A stretch of 64,000 bases of DNA from Herpetosiphon giganteus (lineage in GTDB: Bacteria; Chloroflexota; Chloroflexia; Chloroflexales; Herpetosiphonaceae), in contig NZ_JAFBCZ010000005.1 in NCBI RefSeq assembly GCF_016907925.1, positions 224,597 to 288,596 of the forward strand, given 5' to 3'. Below, piece by piece: positions 33,562-42,383 of the stretch (position 1 is the first letter of the stretch; each line of letters begins with the position of its first letter). The position numbers and the translations under genes were made by a program. Under the pieces are notes generated by a model. It made no database searches. It was given only the letters and a program-made list of their open reading frames with translations, and was not told the DNA's origin.

Positions 33562-34890
33562 ATGTTACCAAAAATTGTGAGTGCTGTGCCTGGGCCACGT
33601 AGCCAAGCGCTATTAGCCCAATTGGCTGCCAGCGAAGCTCCTAGTTTGACCTTGCCCGGTGGCATTGTTTGGGCTGAGGCTGAAGGTGCATTCGTTACCG
33701 ATGTTGATGGCAATCGCTACTTAGATTTGGCGGCGGCCTTTGGGGTGGTTGGCATTGGCCATCGCCATCCAGCGGTTTTAGCGGCTATCCAAGCCCAAAG
33801 CCAGCGCTTGATTCACGGCATGGGCGATGTTTTTGCCCATGAAGCGCGGATAGAATTGGTGCAATTGATTAAACAGCATGCGCCAATTGCCGACGGGCGG
33901 GTTTTTTTGGCTGGTGGCGGGGCTGAAAGCATCGAAATCGCGCTGAAAACGGCCATGCTGGCAACCCAAAAGCCCGGAGTTTTGGCCTTCACTGGCGGTT
34001 ATCATGGCTTGAGTTATGGCTCATTGGCAGCAACCAATCGGGCCGATTTTCGCCAACCGTTCTTGCCCCAACTGTCGAACCACATTCAACGTGCGCCATA
34101 TCCTTATCCATTTCGTTGGCGCAGCACGGGCGATTGCCTTGATTGGGCTTTGGCAACGACCGAGCAGGCAATTAAAACTAGCCCTAGCCCACTTGGCGCA
34201 TTAATTGTCGAGCCAGTGCAAGGTCGCGAGGGCGAAATTGTGCCGCCTGATGGCTGGTTGCGTGGTTTGCGCCAATTGTGCGATCAGTATGAAATTCTGT
34301 TGATTGCCGATGAGATTTTTACTGGTTGGGGGCGGACTGGCAAGTGGTGGGGTGTGAATCACGATGGCATCGAGCCAGATCTGATTTGTATGGGCAAGGG
34401 CATGACTGGCGGTTTGCAAATCGCTGCTTGTGTTGGCCGCGCCGAACATATGGCCCATTGGCAGGTTAATGGCGAGCCATTGCATACTGGCACATTTATG
34501 GGCCATCCCTTGGCATGCGCTGGGGCGGCGGCAGCAATTCGGGTTTTAACTGAACATACTACGTTAGATCAGGTTAATCAATTAAGCACCCAGCTTTTGC
34601 GGGGTTTGGGTGCGATTGCTGAAGATTGTGCCTTGGTTGGCGATGTGCGTGGGCGCGGCTTAATGCTTGGGCTGGAACTTGTGCAGGCCGATGGCATTAC
34701 GCCGAATCCAAGTGCAGTGATGCAAGTGACAAGTTTTTGCCAAGCGCAAGGGGTTTTGGTGCTTGGTGGCGGGATGGATGGCAATGTACTGAGCCTTACG
34801 CCGCCGTTTATCCTCAACCAAGCCCAAGTTGCATATGCCTTGAATGTGTTGCAACAAGCTTTGACAACGGTTGCTGAATACCAAAAATAG
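33562..34890 (+). CDS. Class III pyridoxal-phosphate aminotransferase (GABA/ornithine type)
   Basis: 442 aa, the usual length for the family. Visible elements are FVTDVDGNRYLDLAAAFG near the N-terminus, the GGAESIE phosphate-binding turn, TGGYHGLSYGSL, LIVEPVQGREGEI, the cofactor aspartate in LLIADEIFTGWGRTG, and the Schiff-base lysine in CMGKGMTGG (~residue 279). It transfers an omega-amino group (4-aminobutyrate, acetylornithine or similar) to 2-oxoglutarate. The exact substrate cannot be read from sequence, and no catabolic partner gene is adjacent. The ribosome site (GGA, 8 nt) is weak. A bidirectional hairpin follows. Confidence 0.9.
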   Translation: MLPKIVSAVPGPRSQALLAQLAASEAPSLTLPGGIVWAEAEGAFVTDVDGNRYLDLAAAFGVVGIGHRHPAVLAAIQAQSQRLIHGMGDVFAHEARIELVQLIKQHAPIADGRVFLAGGGAESIEIALKTAMLATQKPGVLAFTGGYHGLSYGSLAATNRADFRQPFLPQLSNHIQRAPYPYPFRWRSTGDCLDWALATTEQAIKTSPSPLGALIVEPVQGREGEIVPPDGWLRGLRQLCDQYEILLIADEIFTGWGRTGKWWGVNHDGIEPDLICMGKGMTGGLQIAACVGRAEHMAHWQVNGEPLHTGTFMGHPLACAGAAAAIRVLTEHTTLDQVNQLSTQLLRGLGAIAEDCALVGDVRGRGLMLGLELVQADGITPNPSAVMQVTSFCQAQGVLVLGGGMDGNVLSLTPPFILNQAQVAYALNVLQQALTTVAEYQK

Positions 34891-34914
34891 CAGCGGAGCA
34901 AGTTTGCTCCGCTG
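34891..34914 (-). terminator. Shared hairpin between convergent genes
   Basis: 11-bp arms CAGCGGAGCAA/TTGCTCCGCTG meet at a minimal loop immediately after the aminotransferase stop. On the minus strand it is followed by CTATTTTTGG, so it serves the stress-protein gene best. Confidence 0.65.
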
Positions 34915-34939
34915 CCCAAGCACCTGGAGGAATTGGGCT

Positions 34940-36217
34940 TTAGCCCCGGCGACCTACATCGCCATCGCGGTCGATATCAGCATCAAGTTTGCGTTCGACG
35001 CTGTTGCCAGCATCGCGTAACTTGTCACCGACAGCGCTGGCGGTGCCTCGATATTGTGCTTGATTATCAGGGCTGAATGCACCTGTTTCTTTATCAGCTT
35101 GTTCGCCAACGGTATCGCCTACAGCGCCAACGGCTGCGCCAGCAACACCACCGACAACGCCACCAACGACTGCGCCAACTGGGCCACCAGCTGCGCCAAT
35201 TGCTGCGCCAGTTACCGCTCCAGCAGCACCGCCGCCAGCAGTCCCGATTTTGCTGCTGTCATCATAGGCTTTATCGGCATTGCGGAAGGTATCGTCACCT
35301 TGATCATCGGTGGTGACATCGCGGACACTGTTTTCAATTCGATTGGTAAGTGGGGTATCGTTGGTCGTGGTGTAATCGCGATTGGCAATTGATTCGCGAG
35401 TTGCATCGACTTCGTTCATGCGGTCGTAAGTTGCATTGCTTGAATAAGCATTCGTGGTGTCATAAGCGCCAGCAGTGCGATTGGTGTAATCGCTGTCAAG
35501 CGTGGTGTCGTCTAGTTTTTCGCCTGCGGTATCGCCAGCTGCGCCAACTGCGCCGCCAACAACTGCCCCAGTTACGCCACCAATAACCGCGCCAACTGGG
35601 CCACCAGCTGCGCCAATGCTTGCGCCAGTTATGGCACCAGCAGCGCCACCGCCAACAGTACCGATTTTGCTGCTATCAGCGTAGGCTTGTTCGTTGCTTT
35701 GGTCGTAGGCAACATCATCATCGGTATCCCATTGGAAGCGCTCTGCGCCAGCCCGACGCAATGTGCTGCGGACTTGAGCTGCTTGGCTATCATCGGCATG
35801 AACGGTTACCAGGGTGCTACCAGCTTTGACTCGTTCTTCATAAACATACGCTTGGTCTTCTGGTACGCTCGCTGCATTGATCAATGCCCCGGCAATCCCA
35901 CCGGTCGCGGCACCAGCAACAGCACCCGTGAGTGCGGCAACCAAGGCACCAGCACCAATTAATGGGCCAATCCCTGGAATTGCCAATGCGGCCAAACCAA
36001 CCAATCCACCCCAGACTGCGCCAACAGTTAAGCCTTCGCCGGCAGTCATATGATCATCACTCGCAGGAGTCAGGTTGCCATCGGCATCAACAGTGCGGCT
36101 GTTATCGCGGGCAACAACTGAGATCGCATCGTTTGTGATACCCAGGGCATGTAAATCGCGAACAGCGGCTTGAGCTTGTGCGTCTGAATTGAATACACCT
36201 ACAATTGTGGTTGTCAT
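34940..36217 (-). CDS. YflT-type general stress protein with duplicated glycine-zipper domains
   Basis: 425 aa from ATG 36217 with AGGAG 8 nt upstream; a longer reading to 36316 is rejected. The N-terminal ~160 residues match the general-stress YflT/heat-induced domain (TIVGVFNSDAQAQAAVRDL ... ISVVARD) with a glycine-rich membrane-like insert. Two further glycine-zipper modules follow. Each begins SSKIGT(V/A)GGGAAGA(I/V)TGA and contains GAAGGPVGAV(I/V)GGV. They are joined by Asp/Thr/Asn-rich hydrophilic linkers. The C-terminus is charged (KLDADIDRDGDVGRRG). Glycine zippers suggest membrane insertion or oligomer formation. The internal duplication is clear at both protein and DNA level. A role in envelope stress is likely; detail is unknown. 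Confidence 0.87.
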   Translation of the reverse strand: MTTTIVGVFNSDAQAQAAVRDLHALGITNDAISVVARDNSRTVDADGNLTPASDDHMTAGEGLTVGAVWGGLVGLAALAIPGIGPLIGAGALVAALTGAVAGAATGGIAGALINAASVPEDQAYVYEERVKAGSTLVTVHADDSQAAQVRSTLRRAGAERFQWDTDDDVAYDQSNEQAYADSSKIGTVGGGAAGAITGASIGAAGGPVGAVIGGVTGAVVGGAVGAAGDTAGEKLDDTTLDSDYTNRTAGAYDTTNAYSSNATYDRMNEVDATRESIANRDYTTTNDTPLTNRIENSVRDVTTDDQGDDTFRNADKAYDDSSKIGTAGGGAAGAVTGAAIGAAGGPVGAVVGGVVGGVAGAAVGAVGDTVGEQADKETGAFSPDNQAQYRGTASAVGDKLRDAGNSVERKLDADIDRDGDVGRRG

Positions 36218-36287
36218 ACGATAAACTCCTTTGTTACCTAACTGATATTTACAATCAGTACTCCGATTTCCTGATTCTCTATAAAGC

Positions 36288-36319
36288 AAAAAGCGTGCCA
36301 CGTTCATTCGTAGCACGCT
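36288..36319 (-). terminator. Rho-independent terminator of the ABC transporter operon
   Basis: Minus strand: an 11-bp stem (AGCGTGCTACG with CGTGGCACGCT, one G-U), 6-nt loop, then TTTTTG. It lies 33 nt after the stop of the permease at 36352. Confidence 0.85.
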
Positions 36320-36351
36320 CTCGATTATTGCAAACTTGCTTATGAGGTCAT

Positions 36352-37215
36352 TTATTCGTCATTAAACAGGCGATTGAGCTGGCGCTGGCGTAACCATGCA
36401 GCTGCTATCATTAATAGGATAGCCACAATGCCTAGAGCTGCGCGGGTTTGTAAGAGGCTGGGGGCGATGGCAGTAGTCAGCGGGCCGGCATAGGGCGTGC
36501 CATCCATGCGATAGGCATAGGCTCCCCACAGCGCTGGACGAACCATTAGCTCACCAATATAGTCGTAGTTACTCTGGACGGTTTGGCTGATGTCGCCGCA
36601 GCAATGGGTTTGAGCAATTCCCAAGGTTGTGCCCGATGGTGAGATCAAAGCCAAACCAATCCGGTTGGCTGCATCAGCCAGCGCCACCGTTCCCAGCGTA
36701 ATCAAGCGCCAGATGCTACTTTGCAACCATGTAGCAATTAAATCGCTAATTGCCACCCAAAGTGCAATTCCAGGCAATGGCCCAAACCAAAAAACCAACC
36801 AAACTGTCAGTTTATCTAAGGCCGGCGGAAACGCCTTGGTCGGCGATTCTGAAAACAATATATCTCCAACCCGCGTTTGTAAAAACAGCGACCCAAGCAC
36901 ACCAACCAGCACAACCGGCAGCAACACGGTTGCCAAACGCGCTAAGCCATCAAAAATCAGATACTTGAGTTGCGGGCGAGCAACATTAATTGGATCATAG
37001 GCGCGATTATCAGTATGCCAGCTGGGCATGGTTGTCGCGATGCCAAAAAGCAGCACGGTTGTAATCAGCGACCAATATTGCAGCACAGCATAATAGCTCA
37101 TGCTTTGACCAAGCCAACTGCCACCTCGCCGATACACCCAGCTCAAAAAACCAATAATGACGATCACGACCAAAAATAACCAATTAAGATTGCGTTTTAA
37201 ATGGTAGCGGATCAT
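36352..37215 (-). CDS. ABC transporter permease (ABC-2-like), third gene of operon
   Basis: 287 aa with about six membrane helices: WLFLVVIVIIGFLSWVY, SLITTVLLFGIATTM, LATVLLPVVLVGVLG, VWLVFWFGPLPGIALWV, a short one near WRLITLGTVALA, and LGIVAILLMIAAAWL at the end. A soluble segment of about 60 residues lies before the last helix and contains THCCGDI. Its ATG overlaps the stop of the ATPase gene by 4 nt (ATGA), a sign of coupled translation. With the ATPase and the 225-aa permease it should form one exporter. Substrate unknown. Confidence 0.82.
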   Translation of the reverse strand: MIRYHLKRNLNWLFLVVIVIIGFLSWVYRRGGSWLGQSMSYYAVLQYWSLITTVLLFGIATTMPSWHTDNRAYDPINVARPQLKYLIFDGLARLATVLLPVVLVGVLGSLFLQTRVGDILFSESPTKAFPPALDKLTVWLVFWFGPLPGIALWVAISDLIATWLQSSIWRLITLGTVALADAANRIGLALISPSGTTLGIAQTHCCGDISQTVQSNYDYIGELMVRPALWGAYAYRMDGTPYAGPLTTAIAPSLLQTRAALGIVAILLMIAAAWLRQRQLNRLFNDE

Positions 37216-38060
37216 GCGATTCGCTCCTGATCAGTCAGCCGTAAATATTGATCTTCTAATGTGGTTGCAACTCTGGTTGCGCCCTGCGGAATGGGCAACC
37301 CAACCCCGCGCATGCGCACGCTACCAGCAATTTCACGCCGTACATTGGTAATCGTGTAGCCTTGACCATAAATCGGTAGCTTGGCCTCGACTTGCCAAGT
37401 TGGTTCGGCTGAGGTCGTGGTTAGCACCTGTGGATGACCATCAAAGACCAACTTGCCCTGATCAATAATCAGAATTCGATGGGCAATCGCTTCAATATCG
37501 CTAACAATATGAGTTGAGAAAAGCACAAGTCGATCATGGGTTGCGGCGGCCAAATATTCGTGAAAGCGCACGCGCTCCCATGGATCAAGCCCTTGGGTTG
37601 GTTCATCAAGCAGAATGATTGGGGTTTCGCAGGCCAAAATATAGGCTAAACCCATGCGTTGACGCATGCCGCCGCTATAGCTGCCAAGCGTTTTATGCGC
37701 GACTGAACCAAGGCCTAGTTTTTCGAGCCATTCATCGCCAGCTTTCGGCGAATTACCGCGCAAACGCAACAGATAATGAATATAATCGCGGGCACTTAGT
37801 TTAGCAGGGTAAACCATATCTTGCGGTAAATAGGCTGTAGCTTGACGTAATGCTTTGGGGTTTTCAATGCTTGCGTGATCGTGATAAAAAATTTCGCCTT
37901 CGCTTGGCTGTTGCAGCGTGGCTAAAATACGCAACAACGTCGATTTACCCGCCCCATTCCTCCCAAGCAAGCCAATAATTCCTTGCTCTGCCTGAAACGT
38001 AATCTGCTCTAAGGCTATTTTTTGCTGATAACGATGGCTCAGCTTTGCGATATTAAGCAT
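37212..38060 (-). CDS. ABC transporter ATP-binding protein
   Basis: 282 aa from ATG 38060; the ATG overlaps the end of the preceding permease gene by 8 nt. Walker A GRNGAGKST, Q-loop YLPQD, signature YSGGMRQR, Walker B IILLDEPTQGL and the switch His in STHIVSD are all present. The last ~65 residues form a strand-rich extension typical of ABC-2 exporters. It powers the two membrane proteins encoded on either side. There is no hint of the substrate in the neighbourhood. Confidence 0.93.
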   Translation of the reverse strand: MLNIAKLSHRYQQKIALEQITFQAEQGIIGLLGRNGAGKSTLLRILATLQQPSEGEIFYHDHASIENPKALRQATAYLPQDMVYPAKLSARDYIHYLLRLRGNSPKAGDEWLEKLGLGSVAHKTLGSYSGGMRQRMGLAYILACETPIILLDEPTQGLDPWERVRFHEYLAAATHDRLVLFSTHIVSDIEAIAHRILIIDQGKLVFDGHPQVLTTTSAEPTWQVEAKLPIYGQGYTITNVRREIAGSVRMRGVGLPIPQGATRVATTLEDQYLRLTDQERIA

Positions 38061-38730
38061 CGAAACCTCGATCTGCATGAATCCATGCCAAGCTGCGAAT
38101 ATCATTGGGCAGCCAACGCGCCGCCGCGATTAAACCGCCACTAATCGCTAAGATCATGCCATGATGCAGCAACAGTTGGCTGGTCAAAGGGTTTTCGCGC
38201 TGCCAGCCTAGCGGAGTTGGGGTCAGCGACCATGCCAGATTCGCATTGATAATAATTGGCAGCATAATACTCAGCAGCATAATGCTCAGCGTCATCCACG
38301 CAATCACATTGGCGCGCGCGCCTGTCCAAATATGTAAGGCCCAAGCCCAAGCCATGCCATAGCAACTGGTGACGAGGGTCGTGCTGGCGAGTTTGGCAAA
38401 TGCTACGTTAAAGCTGAAGCTTATCAGCAAGACAATCACGGTAATTCCAAGTAATATGAATAGCCCATAGCTGCCCCAGCGTTCAAGCCATAAACTGCGA
38501 GGATCGCGTAGGCCTAAAACCGCCAACCGTGGATCTGGCTCGGTTTGCGCAATTCCATAGCCAAACACAAGGCTCACCAAACATGGAATCAGCCAATTGC
38601 TAATTCGATAAGCGCCAATAATTGGCGAACTTGGACTGGTTACCGCAATAATGCCTTCCCACGTCCAGAGCAGCAAGAGTGGAATACCGATCAGTAACAA
38701 AAACCACGCTTTTTTGCGAAAATAGTTCAT
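38053..38730 (-). CDS. ABC transporter membrane subunit, first gene of operon
   Basis: 225 aa with about six helices (FLLLIGIPLLLLWTWEG, WLIPCLVSLVFGYGIA, YGLFILLGITVIVLLISFSF, LVTSCYGMAWAWALHIW, MTLSIMLLSIMLPIII, HHGMILAISGGLIAAARW). GGAG lies 8 nt before the ATG. It does not closely match the other permease; the transporter probably uses the two different membrane subunits with one ATPase. The family cannot be named beyond ABC-2-like from sequence alone. Confidence 0.8.
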   Translation of the reverse strand: MNYFRKKAWFLLLIGIPLLLLWTWEGIIAVTSPSSPIIGAYRISNWLIPCLVSLVFGYGIAQTEPDPRLAVLGLRDPRSLWLERWGSYGLFILLGITVIVLLISFSFNVAFAKLASTTLVTSCYGMAWAWALHIWTGARANVIAWMTLSIMLLSIMLPIIINANLAWSLTPTPLGWQRENPLTSQLLLHHGMILAISGGLIAAARWLPNDIRSLAWIHADRGFDA

Positions 38731-39207
38731 TCAGCTATCTCCATGCCTTCTATCAGAACTAAGCCGCTCCTAAATGTATCGATGCGATTAAATAGTATCT
38801 GTTCTCAAACCTCAATGCGTGCTTATCGCTATCAAAGTGGATAGAGTAATTAAACTGTTTTATCCATCGAGAAGTTCAGGCAAATACTATTTAATTATGT
38901 GGAATTTTGTGAGCAGCTCAAAGAAATACATTACCGTCTCCTGATTAAGAATATGTATTTGAATTGAGCAATGGTTGGAAGGAGGGATGAATGCTGAGGT
39001 TGCTCTCTTTTCTTGCCAACGAATGTACCAAAATCGTTTGCAGTTGTCAACTTGCTTGCGATATAGTTGTATTTTTGGGCAGCATTATACTGAACTTGCT
39101 TAGTTTGCCACGCCCAAATTGGCATCGCAACAAGCGCCAATTTCGCGGTACAATGACGCAATTGTCTGGATAACAGGCATTGAAATCCAAGCAAGGAGCC
39201 GAAACTC
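38731..39207. other. Intergenic region before the phosphohexomutase gene
   Basis: 477 nt with AT-rich sequence and no convincing gene. A 60-codon open frame at 38991-39173 has a possible ribosome site but no family resemblance and overlaps the likely promoter region, so it is not called. Confidence 0.5.
39038..39067 (+). promoter_or_regulatory. Candidate promoter of the phosphohexomutase operon
   Basis: TTGCAG, an 18-nt spacer and TATAGT, about 140 nt upstream of the GTG start. A second -10-like TACAAT near 39150 has no good -35. Confidence 0.4.
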
Positions 39208-40674
39208 GTGGCAATTCACTTTGGTACTGATGGCTGGCGTGCAGTCATCAGTGAAGAATTTACCTTTGAAAATGTGCGTTTGGTTGCCCAAGCAATTGCT
39301 GAACAACTTTTAGCCGAAACCCCTGCAGGCGAAGTAACGCGAGCAGTCGTGGGCTTTGATACGCGCTTTCTCTCCGATCGTTATGCAATTACTGTTTCCA
39401 ATGTCTTAGCTGCCAATGGTTTGGCGGTCTACTTGAGCAAAGCCGATTGTCCCACTCCGGCTTTGTCGTTTGCAGTTAAGCAGTTGGCGGCCCAAGGCGG
39501 CGTGATGATTACCGCCAGCCATAATCCACCCCGCTATAATGGCATTAAGGTTAAAGCTGCTTTTGGTGGCTCAGCCTTGCCCGCAACCATGAAACAAATC
39601 GAGGCGCGAATTAGCGATTTGCAAAGCTCTGGCCGAGCAGCCTTATATGCAGAGCCAGTTTGGCGCGAAAACATGACCGCCCAAGCAGGCGAGGTTGTGC
39701 GCTTCGATCCGTTGCCAGCTTATTTGGCTCATTTACGCAGCTTAATCGATTTTTCAGCGATTGCGCGTAGCTCGTTGCGCGTGGCCGTCGACCCAATGTA
39801 TGGCGCTGGCCGTGGCTATATTGCTCGTTGGTTGCGTGAATTGGGCGTGATGGTTGCCGAAATTCATGGCGAAATGAACCCAGGTTTTGGCCATTTGCAT
39901 CCAGAGCCAATTGGCCGCAATTTGCAACCTTTAGCCGAAATGATTCGCCGCGATGGCTACGATTTGGGCTTGGCCACCGATGGCGATGCTGATCGGATTG
40001 GCGCGATGGATGCGCATGGCGAATTTGTTAGCCCGCATCAAATTTTTGCCCTTGTGCTGCGCCACTTGATCGAAACCAAAGGCCAACGTGGGCTTGTCGT
40101 CAAAACAATTTCGACGACGCAGTTGGTTAATCGCTTGGCGGCGGCCTACGATTTACGCGTCGAAGAAACGCCAGTTGGCTTCAACCATATTTGCGATCTG
40201 ATGTTGGCCGAGCCAGTATTAATTGGTGGCGAAGAATCAGGCGGAATTTCGATTTTGGGCCATGTGCCCGAAGGCGATGGCATTTTGATGGGCTTGCTGT
40301 TGCTGGAAATTGTTGCCCGCGCAGGGAAGCCATTGCACGGATTAATTGCTGAGCTGCAAGCTCAATACGGCCCATTTGCCTACGATCGGATTGATCAGCG
40401 GGTGCAACCATTTAAAAAATCTGATTTGGTGCATGCGCTCAAAGCAGAAGCACCCAAAGAAATCGCCGGAGTTGCCCTGCAATCAATTAACGATCGCGAC
40501 GGCGTAAAATATTTGCTGGCCGACCAAAGTTGGTTGTTAATTCGCCCTTCGGGCACCGAGCCAGTGCTGCGGATTTACGCCGAAGCTGCCAATGCTGAAC
40601 AAGTTCAAGCCTTGCTGCAAGCTGGGGTACAATTTGCCAATCAACAATTGACCAATTTGGTCGCAGTTCGCTAA
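39208..40674 (+). CDS. Phosphoglucomutase/phosphomannomutase family protein
   Basis: 488 aa with a GTG start and AAGGAG 9 nt upstream. The four domains of the alpha-D-phosphohexomutase family can be followed: FGTDGWRA at the start, the phosphoserine loop TASHNPPRYNG (residues ~101-111), the metal loop TDGDADRIG, the sugar-binding GGEESGGI, and the phosphate-binding RPSGTEPVLRIY near the C-terminus. It interconverts hexose 1- and 6-phosphates for polysaccharide and envelope synthesis. Glucose versus mannose preference cannot be fixed. A cvpA-like gene follows 20 nt downstream. Confidence 0.93.
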   Translation: MAIHFGTDGWRAVISEEFTFENVRLVAQAIAEQLLAETPAGEVTRAVVGFDTRFLSDRYAITVSNVLAANGLAVYLSKADCPTPALSFAVKQLAAQGGVMITASHNPPRYNGIKVKAAFGGSALPATMKQIEARISDLQSSGRAALYAEPVWRENMTAQAGEVVRFDPLPAYLAHLRSLIDFSAIARSSLRVAVDPMYGAGRGYIARWLRELGVMVAEIHGEMNPGFGHLHPEPIGRNLQPLAEMIRRDGYDLGLATDGDADRIGAMDAHGEFVSPHQIFALVLRHLIETKGQRGLVVKTISTTQLVNRLAAAYDLRVEETPVGFNHICDLMLAEPVLIGGEESGGISILGHVPEGDGILMGLLLLEIVARAGKPLHGLIAELQAQYGPFAYDRIDQRVQPFKKSDLVHALKAEAPKEIAGVALQSINDRDGVKYLLADQSWLLIRPSGTEPVLRIYAEAANAEQVQALLQAGVQFANQQLTNLVAVR

Positions 40675-40694
40675 AATAGCCCAAGGAGGTACGC

Positions 40695-41201
40695 TTGACG
40701 ATTCTTGATTGGGTCTTGATCGGCATAATGCTGTGGTACACCGTGTTGGGTTACTACTGGGGCACAATTCGCCAGTTATTGGCCTTAGCAGGGCTGATTA
40801 CGGCAATTGCAATTGCAGGGCGAATCTATCCTAGCGTTACCGATCTGCTGATCAGTTTGATTCCTGCGACGGCTCCTGGCTTTATTAGTGTCTTAGCATT
40901 TTTGCTGAGTTTGTTGGCAGTAACCGGCCTTGTCAGTGCGATTGCCTCGTGGCTACGCCTGAAAGTTGGCTTGTTATTTCTGGGCCGAACAGATCATGTG
41001 ATTGGCGCGATTTTGGGTTTAGTCCAAGCAATCGTGCTGATAGGGGCTGGTTTAGCGGGTTGTGTTGGCTTACCCCAAATCGGAATCATCGATGCAATCC
41101 AACAATCAACCTTGGCTGAATATTGGGGGCCAGTAGTCTTGATAATTGTCAAACTCCTGCCCGAAACCTTCTTGCCAATGAATCAAATGCTATTTGGGTA
41201 A
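40695..41201 (+). CDS. CvpA family membrane protein
   Basis: 168 aa with a TTG start at 40695 and a full AAGGAGG 8 nt upstream. Four helices and the opening TILDWVLIGIMLWYTVLGYYWGTIR match the CvpA (colicin V production) family, whose members are inner-membrane proteins of unclear molecular function tied to envelope stability. It probably shares the transcript of the phosphohexomutase gene. Confidence 0.83.
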   Translation: MTILDWVLIGIMLWYTVLGYYWGTIRQLLALAGLITAIAIAGRIYPSVTDLLISLIPATAPGFISVLAFLLSLLAVTGLVSAIASWLRLKVGLLFLGRTDHVIGAILGLVQAIVLIGAGLAGCVGLPQIGIIDAIQQSTLAEYWGPVVLIIVKLLPETFLPMNQMLFG

Positions 41202-41254
41202 AACAATGCTACAAATAAACAATCGTCCATGGGTTTCAACGAGGAGACCAAACT

Positions 41255-42319
41255 ATGGCAACTGATACGATGCGGGCGGTGCAAAAACCGGCGGCGGCTC
41301 CTGGAGCCAAGCTCATTACAGCACCAATTCCCCAACCAAAACGCGATGAGGTGCTCATTCGCGTGCGGGCTGCGACAATTTGCGGCACCGATTTACATAT
41401 TTATAAATGGGACCCGTGGGCCCAAAGCCGCTTTAAAGCGCCAATGATTTTTGGCCACGAGCTGGCTGGCGATGTGGTCGAAGTTGGCAGCGATGTCACG
41501 ATGGTCAAGGTTGGCGATTTTGTCTCCGCCGAAACCCATATCGTGTGTGGCTATTGCTACCAATGCCGTACTGGCGCAGCCCATATTTGCCGCAACGTCG
41601 AGATTATTGGGGTTGATCGGCCAGGCTGTTTTGCTGAATATATTGCCGTTCCAGCGGTCAATGTTTGGCGCAACGATCCCAGCATGCCGCCAGCATTGGC
41701 TGCGGCCCAAGAGCCATTTGGCAATGCTGTGCATACCGCCTTGGCCACCAATCTTACGACCCGCAATGTGCTGGTAACTGGCTGTGGCCCAATTGGCTTG
41801 TTTGCAGTCGGGATTGCTCACGCAGCAGGCGCTAAGCAAATTTTCGCCACCGATATTAATCCCAAGCGTTTGGAAATGGCTCGCACGATGGGCGCAACCC
41901 ACGCCTTAGATTCGCGTGACGATGTGGTGCATCATGTGCTTGCCGCAACCGATGGCGAGGGCGTTGATGTGCTGCTGGAAATGTCGGGCCATCCGAGTGC
42001 GATTGATCAGGGCTTTCGCTCGTTGCGCTATGGTGGCTTTGCCTCGCTGCTGGGCTTGCCACCAAACGGCTTGCCCGATTTCGACCTTGCCAACCATGTG
42101 GTGTTTAAAGGTGCGACGGTTTACGGGGTTTCAGGCCGTAAAATGTTTGAAACTTGGTATCAAACTCAAGCCTTGGTTGCTGGCAATAAGGTTGATTTAC
42201 GCCCGATTATTACCCATCACTTGCCCTTGGAAGAATTCGAAACCGCGTTTGAATTGATGCTACGCGGCGAGGCTGCCAAAGTGGCCTTGTATCCGCATGG
42301 CCTCGATGGCGCTTGGTAA
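41255..42319 (+). CDS. tdh: L-threonine 3-dehydrogenase-like zinc alcohol dehydrogenase
   Basis: 354 aa. Features are the catalytic zinc Cys in ICGTDLHIYKWDPWAQSR, GHELAGDVVEVG, the structural-zinc cysteines spread over CGYCYQCRTGAAHIC, and the NAD-binding turn VTGCGPIGLFAVG. CGTDLHIYKWD...WAQ is characteristic of threonine dehydrogenases, which oxidise L-threonine to 2-amino-3-ketobutyrate with NAD+. The usual partner, 2-amino-3-ketobutyrate CoA ligase (kbl), is not next to it. GAGGAG lies upstream of the ATG. A strong bidirectional terminator follows. Confidence 0.88.
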   Translation: MATDTMRAVQKPAAAPGAKLITAPIPQPKRDEVLIRVRAATICGTDLHIYKWDPWAQSRFKAPMIFGHELAGDVVEVGSDVTMVKVGDFVSAETHIVCGYCYQCRTGAAHICRNVEIIGVDRPGCFAEYIAVPAVNVWRNDPSMPPALAAAQEPFGNAVHTALATNLTTRNVLVTGCGPIGLFAVGIAHAAGAKQIFATDINPKRLEMARTMGATHALDSRDDVVHHVLAATDGEGVDVLLEMSGHPSAIDQGFRSLRYGGFASLLGLPPNGLPDFDLANHVVFKGATVYGVSGRKMFETWYQTQALVAGNKVDLRPIITHHLPLEEFETAFELMLRGEAAKVALYPHGLDGAW

Positions 42320-42324
42320 GCGAT

Positions 42325-42370
42325 AAAAAAGCGCCCCTGATGAATGTTCATCAGGGGCGCTTGGTTTTTT
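42325..42370. terminator. Bidirectional terminator between convergent genes
   Basis: A perfect 14-bp stem (AGCGCCCCTGATGA and complement) with a 4-nt loop, flanked by six A on the left and TTGGTTTTTT on the right. It serves tdh on the plus strand and the membrane-protein gene at 42384 on the minus strand. Confidence 0.9.
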
Positions 42371-42383
42371 TAGCGAATTGAGG

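Noticed and set aside
38991..39173. 60-codon frame with a GGAGG site before the phosphohexomutase gene
   Set aside because: No family resemblance; it overlaps the probable promoter region; too short to support.
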